A DNA stretch of 50,190 nucleotides. Origin: an uncultured Methanobrevibacter sp. GTDB taxonomy: Archaea; Methanobacteriota; Methanobacteria; Methanobacteriales; Methanobacteriaceae. Positions 46,299 through 50,190 of the stretch are shown piece after piece; the stretch's first letter is position 1, and every line of letters begins with the position of its first letter. The stretch spans positions 1 to 50,190 of the forward strand of contig NZ_CACXXB010000016.1 of assembly GCF_902771435.1 (NCBI RefSeq), given 5' to 3'. The translations under genes were made by a program, and so were the position numbers. The notes under the pieces were generated by a model, which was not told the DNA's origin, made no database searches, and was given only the letters and a program-made list of their open reading frames with translations.

Positions 46299-46361
46299 AA
46301 TAAATATATTTTAAGTAAATTCTTAATTAAATACTTAATCTCCAAATATATATTAAATTAG
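46299..46361. repeat. Direct repeat copy 1 (tRNA-Gln upstream region)
   Basis: AATAAATATATTTTAAGT then AAATTCTTAATTAAATACT, continuing with weaker similarity to TTAAATTAG. Its partner is at 48219-48281, 1920 bases away in the same orientation, with one mismatch over the first 37 bases. Confidence 0.65.
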
Positions 46362-46540
46362 TGAATTTATATAGTTTTTTGTTGGACTAACATTCTATAA
46401 TATCAGTGCCGTTAATGTTAGAATGTTTCATTAAAGCCATAGCTTTGAACTTACTTTTGATTTAAATCACAGCAACAGCTAATAATTATATCAAAGATAG
46501 ATGCATCACCATACCTTCTGATTCTGCAATCCTATGGCAA

Positions 46541-46577
46541 CAACATTTATATAGTAGTTATGAATATATATTCATAA
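46541..46577 (+). promoter_or_regulatory. DUF134-ferredoxin promoter with perfect 20-bp palindrome
   Basis: TATA element TTTATATA at 46546-46553. The palindrome TTATGAATATATATTCATAA occupies 46558-46577, covering the expected transcription start. GGGGAG lies six bases before the ATG. The placement suits a repressor; the DUF134 protein itself is the obvious candidate. Confidence 0.7.
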
Positions 46578-46606
46578 TACCTGAAGATACATTTGGGGAG
46601 AATATT

Positions 46607-47134
46607 ATGGTAAGGCCTAAAAGAAGAAGAAGAGTAGTTACATGTCACAAACATGAGTTGAACAGGAATCGAAAACCGATTGAAATATCAGTAGACGAGT
46701 TTGAAGCTATCCGATTTAAAGACTATCATGATATAAAGCAAACTGAGGCCGCTGAATTCATGGGAATTTCACAGTCAACTTTTCACAGAATACTGAATTC
46801 TGCAAGACATAAACTGGCTACCTCTTTAATTGAAGGTCGACCAATAGTTGTTGTAAAAGGTGATACAATGATTGATCCGAACAAATACTTATGCGAAGAC
46901 TGTGGTTTTCAATGGTCAAATCCAGAAAAAGAATACGAAGAGTGTCCTGATTGCAAATCAACAAACATTCGCAAATTAAACACAAACAATAGAAGAAATC
47001 AAATGTCAAATGACACATGCAGTTGCCCTAATTGCGGTTACACAGAGCCAAAGATTAGAGGCATTCCATGCAGAACAAAAACCTGCCCTGAATGCGGTTC
47101 ACCACTACAGGGAAGAGGATTATGCAATATTTAA
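46607..47134 (+). CDS. DUF134 (UPF0251) DNA-binding protein with zinc-ribbon tail
   Basis: 175 residues. Basic start (VRPKRRRRV), then the DUF134 sigma-70-region-4-like HTH (about 30-75, KQTEAAEFMGISQSTFHRIL). A Cys4 ribbon follows (CEDCGFQWSNPEKEYEECPDC) and then a second Cys-rich tail (about 135-170: CSCPNCGYTEP, CRTKTCPECG). DUF134 genes are often beside ferredoxins and nitrogenase-cofactor-type (NifB/NafY-like) proteins. Here a ferredoxin follows 18 bases after its stop. Likely autoregulated via the palindrome upstream. Confidence 0.85.
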   Translation: MVRPKRRRRVVTCHKHELNRNRKPIEISVDEFEAIRFKDYHDIKQTEAAEFMGISQSTFHRILNSARHKLATSLIEGRPIVVVKGDTMIDPNKYLCEDCGFQWSNPEKEYEECPDCKSTNIRKLNTNNRRNQMSNDTCSCPNCGYTEPKIRGIPCRTKTCPECGSPLQGRGLCNI

Positions 47135-47152
47135 AAATAAGAGATGATTATA

Positions 47153-47332
47153 ATGGCTGAAATTACAATAGACACCAACAAATGTGATGATTGCGGAGAC
47201 TGCACAGACGTCTGCCCCATGGAAGTCCTGATTCTTAAAGACGGCAAATTAACCATCAATGAACCAGATGAATGCAGTTACTGCGAAACCTGTGTAGACA
47301 TATGTCCCAACGAGTGCATCACAATCGAATGA
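47153..47332 (+). CDS. 2[4Fe-4S] ferredoxin
   Basis: 59 residues. Two classic cluster motifs: CDDCGDCTDVCP and CSYCETCVDICP. Small low-potential electron carrier. The ATG at 47153 has a GATGAT motif a few bases upstream; the in-frame ATG at 47144 overlaps that motif. Co-transcribed with DUF134; the electron partner is not in the window. Confidence 0.93.
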   Translation: MAEITIDTNKCDDCGDCTDVCPMEVLILKDGKLTINEPDECSYCETCVDICPNECITIE

Positions 47333-47381
47333 AACTTCAAATCATTCCTTTTTTATCTATTTTAACTGACTTATTAACACA

Positions 47382-48011
47382 TTAATCATTCATTAACTTC
47401 TTGTAATATGTGTTTGTCTGATATAATGCACCTACCGGATTGTGTGCGAGTACCTTATCTTTTGTAACAAGTGTTGTACACAGAGCTTCAGAATACTTAT
47501 AAAACAGGCTGTCATGACCGACACATAATCCCATTACTACATTAAGCTCTGTTTTTTCATTGTTGAGTATTTCTGCCTGAAGAATCGGGTTGCACATTAC
47601 ATTCCCGGTTATGGTTGTTTTTTCTTCATCCAACCCAGTTATTTCTGTTTTTTTCATTGATCCAACTTTGCATGCGACGGAATATACTTCAAAGTTGTGT
47701 TTTTCAAGGATTTTTGCAAATGTACTGCTTTCCTCCATCAGTCCCACGCATGCGGCTATTCCTATTTTATTCATTTTTAGTCTTTTTGCAAACTCTATGA
47801 TTTCTTCCACTCTTGTGTATTTGCAGTAGAACTCTTCTTCTATCTCTGCAGATATCCGTGATATCTCTTTGTTGTTGTCTTCATTGTACAGTTTTTCGAT
47901 TTCAATTATCTCATCATTTGTTAATTCTCTTGTTGGACAGAATTTAGGATATTGTCCGTCCTGGTGTTTGCAGTTTATAATTCTGCAACTGGTGCAGGAG
48001 TATTTTTTCAT
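47382..48011 (-). CDS. DUF1847 family Cys-rich protein
   Basis: 209 residues, function unknown. N-terminal Cys cluster (C6, C9, C14 and C25 region: CTSCRIINCKH, FCPT), then a Rossmann-like part (KIGIAACVGLMEESSTFAKIL) and VACKVGSMKK, GNVMCNPILQAEIL, VVMGLCVGHDSLF. The repeated Cys at strand ends suggests a metal or cluster-binding enzyme. Convergent with ferredoxin, 49 bases apart. Confidence 0.85.
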   Translation of the reverse strand: MKKYSCTSCRIINCKHQDGQYPKFCPTRELTNDEIIEIEKLYNEDNNKEISRISAEIEEEFYCKYTRVEEIIEFAKRLKMNKIGIAACVGLMEESSTFAKILEKHNFEVYSVACKVGSMKKTEITGLDEEKTTITGNVMCNPILQAEILNNEKTELNVVMGLCVGHDSLFYKYSEALCTTLVTKDKVLAHNPVGALYQTNTYYKKLMND

Positions 48012-48524
48012 GATATTTCCCCCAGTGATTATTTTTCCTTAAATTTCATCACCCAATAAGAAATCAAGCATATTCTTACCTTCCAGTAATATTTTCGTTT
48101 ATGGACAGTATTTTTTTACCATCCAAATCTTACCTTTTGAACCTTGCATAACCGACATGCATCTGGAAGATAATCAATGTAATTATATATTATCTTATAA
48201 CTAATTATTCAATATTCAAATAAATATATTTTAAGTTAATTCTTAATTAAATACTAATTTTCCTAATATATAATTAAATTAGAGGTAATTAAACTCCCTT
48301 TCTTTAAACTTTTACTTTTTTTAAATATTTCAACTGAAAATATTCACTACTTATGATTGTTATATTGGAATTTGATAATAAACAAAAATATTGAAATGGC
48401 CTAATTTTTTTAAATATCTTTTAAGCTATTCTTTTTTTATTGTATCAAAATTAAGTAAATTTACACATAAAAAGGCAAAGTTTTAATATTGCATTAATGA
48501 TATAATAATATATACACTTATAAT
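48012..48524. other. 513-base gap before the histone gene
   Basis: No gene seen. Holds repeat copy 2 (48219-48281) and, at its right end, the histone promoter (TATA-like ATAATAATATATAC near 48501-48515). Confidence 0.5.
48219..48281. repeat. Direct repeat copy 2
   Basis: AATAAATATATTTTAAGT then TAATTCTTAATTAAATACT and AATATATAATTAAATTAG. Matches the tRNA-Gln upstream region at 46299-46361. No tRNA follows this copy. Confidence 0.65.
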
Positions 48525-48537
48525 GGAGGTGAAAAAC

Positions 48538-48864
48538 ATGGCAATCCCTAAAGCTCCTGTAAAAAGGATTATTCAAGAAGCTGGCGCGGAAAGAGTAAGT
48601 GCTGATGCTGTTGATGCATTAGCTGAATACTTAGAAGATTACGCAGAAGATGTCTCTAAAAAAGCAGTAACCTATGCAAAATATGCAAAAAGAAAAACAG
48701 TAAAAGCAGAAGATATTGCTTTAGCTATTGACAGTCCAAAAGCTGAATCTCCTGAAGAAAAACACAATATTTTAGACGTAATCAAAGACGTATTTGATGC
48801 TGCATCTGAAGGAAAAGGCATTGAAGACATCATTAAATCATTTAAGAAAATGGAAAAAAAATGA
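48538..48864 (+). CDS. Archaeal histone with 42-residue C-terminal extension
   Basis: 108 residues. Residues 1-66 are a canonical HMf-type histone fold (start IPKAPVKRIIQEAGAERVS, DNA-contacting RKTVKAEDIALAI). Residues 67-108 are an added tail, predicted helical (NILDVIKDVFDAAS, IEDIIKSFKKMEKK), unlike the 67-70 residue simple histones. ATG at 48538 is set by a perfect GGAGGTGA (48525-48532) five bases upstream. Single gene with strong terminator. Well expressed by its signals. Confidence 0.94.
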   Translation: MAIPKAPVKRIIQEAGAERVSADAVDALAEYLEDYAEDVSKKAVTYAKYAKRKTVKAEDIALAIDSPKAESPEEKHNILDVIKDVFDAASEGKGIEDIIKSFKKMEKK

Positions 48865-48888
48865 GAATGAACACGTTAAGATATTGTA

Positions 48889-48917
48889 ATTTGCAAGTTT
48901 TTCTTGCAAATTTTTTT
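48889..48917 (+). terminator. Hairpin terminator after the histone gene
   Basis: Nine-base stem ATTTGCAAG / CTTGCAAAT with a TTTTT loop, followed by a T tract (TTTTTTTATTTTTT). Confidence 0.85.
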
Positions 48918-49029
48918 ATTTTTTAAGATTAATTAGCTATTTTTTATTTTTAACTATTTTTGTATATTCCTCTGAAAATATTCAGTTTTAAAATATAATC
49001 AGAATTGAAATAAGTATATCCTGCAAGTT

Positions 49030-49878
49030 TTAACGATAATCTCCATACGGAAGGGGTAAAATCGGATAGGGAATAATATCCGCATGAGTACTATAAAAAT
49101 GACCATGTCCCCATGGCCTTTTTAAATTAGGATCAACACATATATTATCAATTTTGGCAAAGAAATGCCTATGACGATACATTTTATTTCCGACATGAAT
49201 AAAATAGAGTTTATGATTTTTTCTAAGACCAATAGCATCCATCATCTGCAATAACAATTCCGCCTTACAACAACAATTACCTGCTTTACGTTTAAGAGTT
49301 ACAGATGGCTTTTGATAAAAACCTGCATTTCTTTCCTTTTTAATATTTTTACGAACCCATAACGTTAATTTTTTAGCAGCTGCCAAACCTTTAGATTTGC
49401 CAATAATTTTAAAAGCCAATTTTTTGATTTTCCCAGTTACATGACAACTATAACCATAACCCCAATCATGACCATAACTGTGAACTTCAATAGCATTAGT
49501 ACACTCAGATTGTAAATAACAGTTAATTAACGTTAAATTAAAAGAAGTAATGTTTGATTCATTATCACAAGTTATAAAAAAATTATCTTTAAAAATGATA
49601 TTTTTAAAAGTAATTGATAAATTATTTTCATTGATTTTAAAAAACGAATTATTATTTAAACTAATAGAATGGTTATTACCATCAATAGTAAATGATTTAG
49701 AGATATTAAATGTATTATTATAATCTGAATAATCTTTATCAAGAGTTAATGATTCATTAGAATCATTTAATTGAGTGGTTAATTCTGTAAAATTTCCTAT
49801 TTCAGTATTATTATCATTTGCAGATACACAGCCGATAGAAATAAAGATTAAACATATTAAAATAAACAATTTTTTAAT
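49030..49878 (-). CDS. Secreted beta-helix/transglutaminase-like protein, probable ATT start
   Basis: About 282 residues. Signal peptide KKLFILICLIFISIGCVSA, a short beta-helix-like part with Asn-rich turns (about 25-130), and a C-terminal transglutaminase-like domain: catalytic Cys in RKAGNCCCKAELLLQMMDAIG (split here by family rule), His in RHRHFFAKI, Asp in CVDPN. This C-H-D set is also used by pseudomurein endopeptidases, so wall remodelling or cross-linking is possible. GGGGGAG lies six bases before ATT (49878); TTG at 49893 overlaps that site and TTG at 49869 is 15 bases away. Confidence 0.75.
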   Translation of the reverse strand: MKKLFILICLIFISIGCVSANDNNTEIGNFTELTTQLNDSNESLTLDKDYSDYNNTFNISKSFTIDGNNHSISLNNNSFFKINENNLSITFKNIIFKDNFFITCDNESNITSFNLTLINCYLQSECTNAIEVHSYGHDWGYGYSCHVTGKIKKLAFKIIGKSKGLAAAKKLTLWVRKNIKKERNAGFYQKPSVTLKRKAGNCCCKAELLLQMMDAIGLRKNHKLYFIHVGNKMYRHRHFFAKIDNICVDPNLKRPWGHGHFYSTHADIIPYPILPLPYGDYR

Positions 49879-50091
49879 AATTATCTCCCCCAATAATAAT
49901 ATTTATTGCTTATTGTTAATAAAATAAACTCAAAAAGGGATAAATTATATCAAAATGCAAGAATTCTATAAGTTCGGCTCAAATTGAGAAAAAAAGTAGG
50001 GGGATAACCCAAATTCTCTCTGAAAAACTTTAAATAGCAAAGACACCCCCACAATAAACGGCAATGAAAAAATTGAAAAACACATAAACTA

Positions 50092-50130
50092 TTGAACCAC
50101 CCCATCCTATAGAGGATGGGGATTCCTGAA
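50092..50130 (-). mobile_element. Hairpin resembling an IS200/IS605 (TnpB) right end
   Basis: Perfect nine-base stem CCCCATCCT (50100-50108) / AGGATGGGG (50113-50121) with an ATAG loop. Read on the minus strand it runs GGAATCCCCATCC ... GGATGGGGTGGTTCAA, closely like the 3' hairpin and TTCAA end of IS605-type TnpB elements as I know them. The transposase would lie beyond the window edge. It could instead be a plain terminator (T tract after the hairpin on the plus strand). Confidence 0.4.
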
Positions 50131-50150
50131 TTTTTTTCACTTAATAATGG

Positions 50151-50190
50151 TTAATTTAAGTATTTTTTCAGGCTATCCCCGTTGAACCAG
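50151..50190 (-). CDS. Possible C-terminal end of a gene cut by the window edge
   Basis: One minus-strand frame reads WFNGDSLKKYLN and stops at TAA (50151-50153). It is too short to identify. The neighbouring hairpin would fit a tnpB 3' end, but the sequence itself does not prove it. Confidence 0.25.
   Translation of the reverse strand, partial: WFNGDSLKKYLN

Larger units (their letters stand above)
46278..46606. other. 329-base gap between tRNA-Gln and the DUF134 gene
   Basis: The left part (46299-46361) is the tRNA-Gln upstream region and is repeated at 48219-48281. The right end holds the DUF134 promoter and palindrome. The middle (about 46370-46530) shows ACATTCTA / TTAGAATGT-type short inverted sequence near 46389-46425 but no gene. 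Confidence 0.5.

Overview
The window reads as a chromosomal segment of a low-GC methanogen of the Methanobacteriales, most likely Methanobrevibacter or a close relative. Support: sn-glycerol-1-phosphate dehydrogenase (archaeal lipids), CofC (coenzyme F420), an archaeal histone, exosome and RNase P protein subunits, a 20S proteasome alpha subunit, large beta-helix adhesin-like surface proteins, AT-rich intergenic DNA with TATA boxes and GGAGGTGA-type ribosome binding sites. Species cannot be fixed from the sequence alone.

Layout. 1-4541 (minus): the conserved archaeal RNA-processing/proteasome superoperon, in transcription order rnp3, rnp2, psmA, SBDS, rrp4, rrp41, rrp42 (cut by the window edge). 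4595-7570: zinc-ribbon proteins: a membrane-anchored one, a small winged-helix regulator, a two-ribbon HExxH putative metallopeptidase and a seven-ribbon protein; then a RecJ-like DHH protein and a small anchored protein to 10360. 10448-17825 (minus): a sulfur/cysteine block: a desulfoferrodoxin-family protein, NifU, NifS, O-acetylhomoserine sulfhydrylase, CysRS with its tRNA-Cys, a Cys-rich HTH regulator, CysE and CysK. Palindromes of the form ATAAC-N4-GTTAT sit at the metY and cysK promoters and probably define a sulfur-responsive operator.

17861-28950: housekeeping and membrane genes: Nth, AroA, an ion-channel-like protein, an MFS exporter, a hexapeptide acetyltransferase, ValRS, a His-rich membrane protein, PheRS beta, YjbQ and a previously uncalled 46-residue membrane protein with a TTG start. 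29413-34458: two divergent beta-helix adhesin-like proteins sharing an inverted-repeat control region. 34509-39856: rpiA/UPF0179/egsA (minus) and proS/cofC/thiD (plus). 39915-43946: an ABC importer core without a binding protein, then a heavy-metal P-type ATPase with a DUF6110 partner. Two DtxR-type boxes (TTAGG-N4-CCTAA) lie between the ATPase operon and a divergent CPBP protease.

45148-50190 is gene-poor: an AhpD-like protein, a decayed tRNA-like sequence, tRNA-Gln with an odd anticodon loop, a DUF134 regulator plus ferredoxin behind a perfect 20-bp palindrome, DUF1847, a histone with a 42-residue C-terminal tail, a beta-helix/transglutaminase-like secreted protein, and a hairpin resembling an IS200/IS605 (TnpB) right end. 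I found no CRISPR array, prophage or complete insertion sequence. The best candidates for undescribed biology are the cysteine-regulon operator with its candidate regulator, the multi-zinc-ribbon/HExxH cassette, the tailed histone and the DtxR-boxed P-type ATPase.
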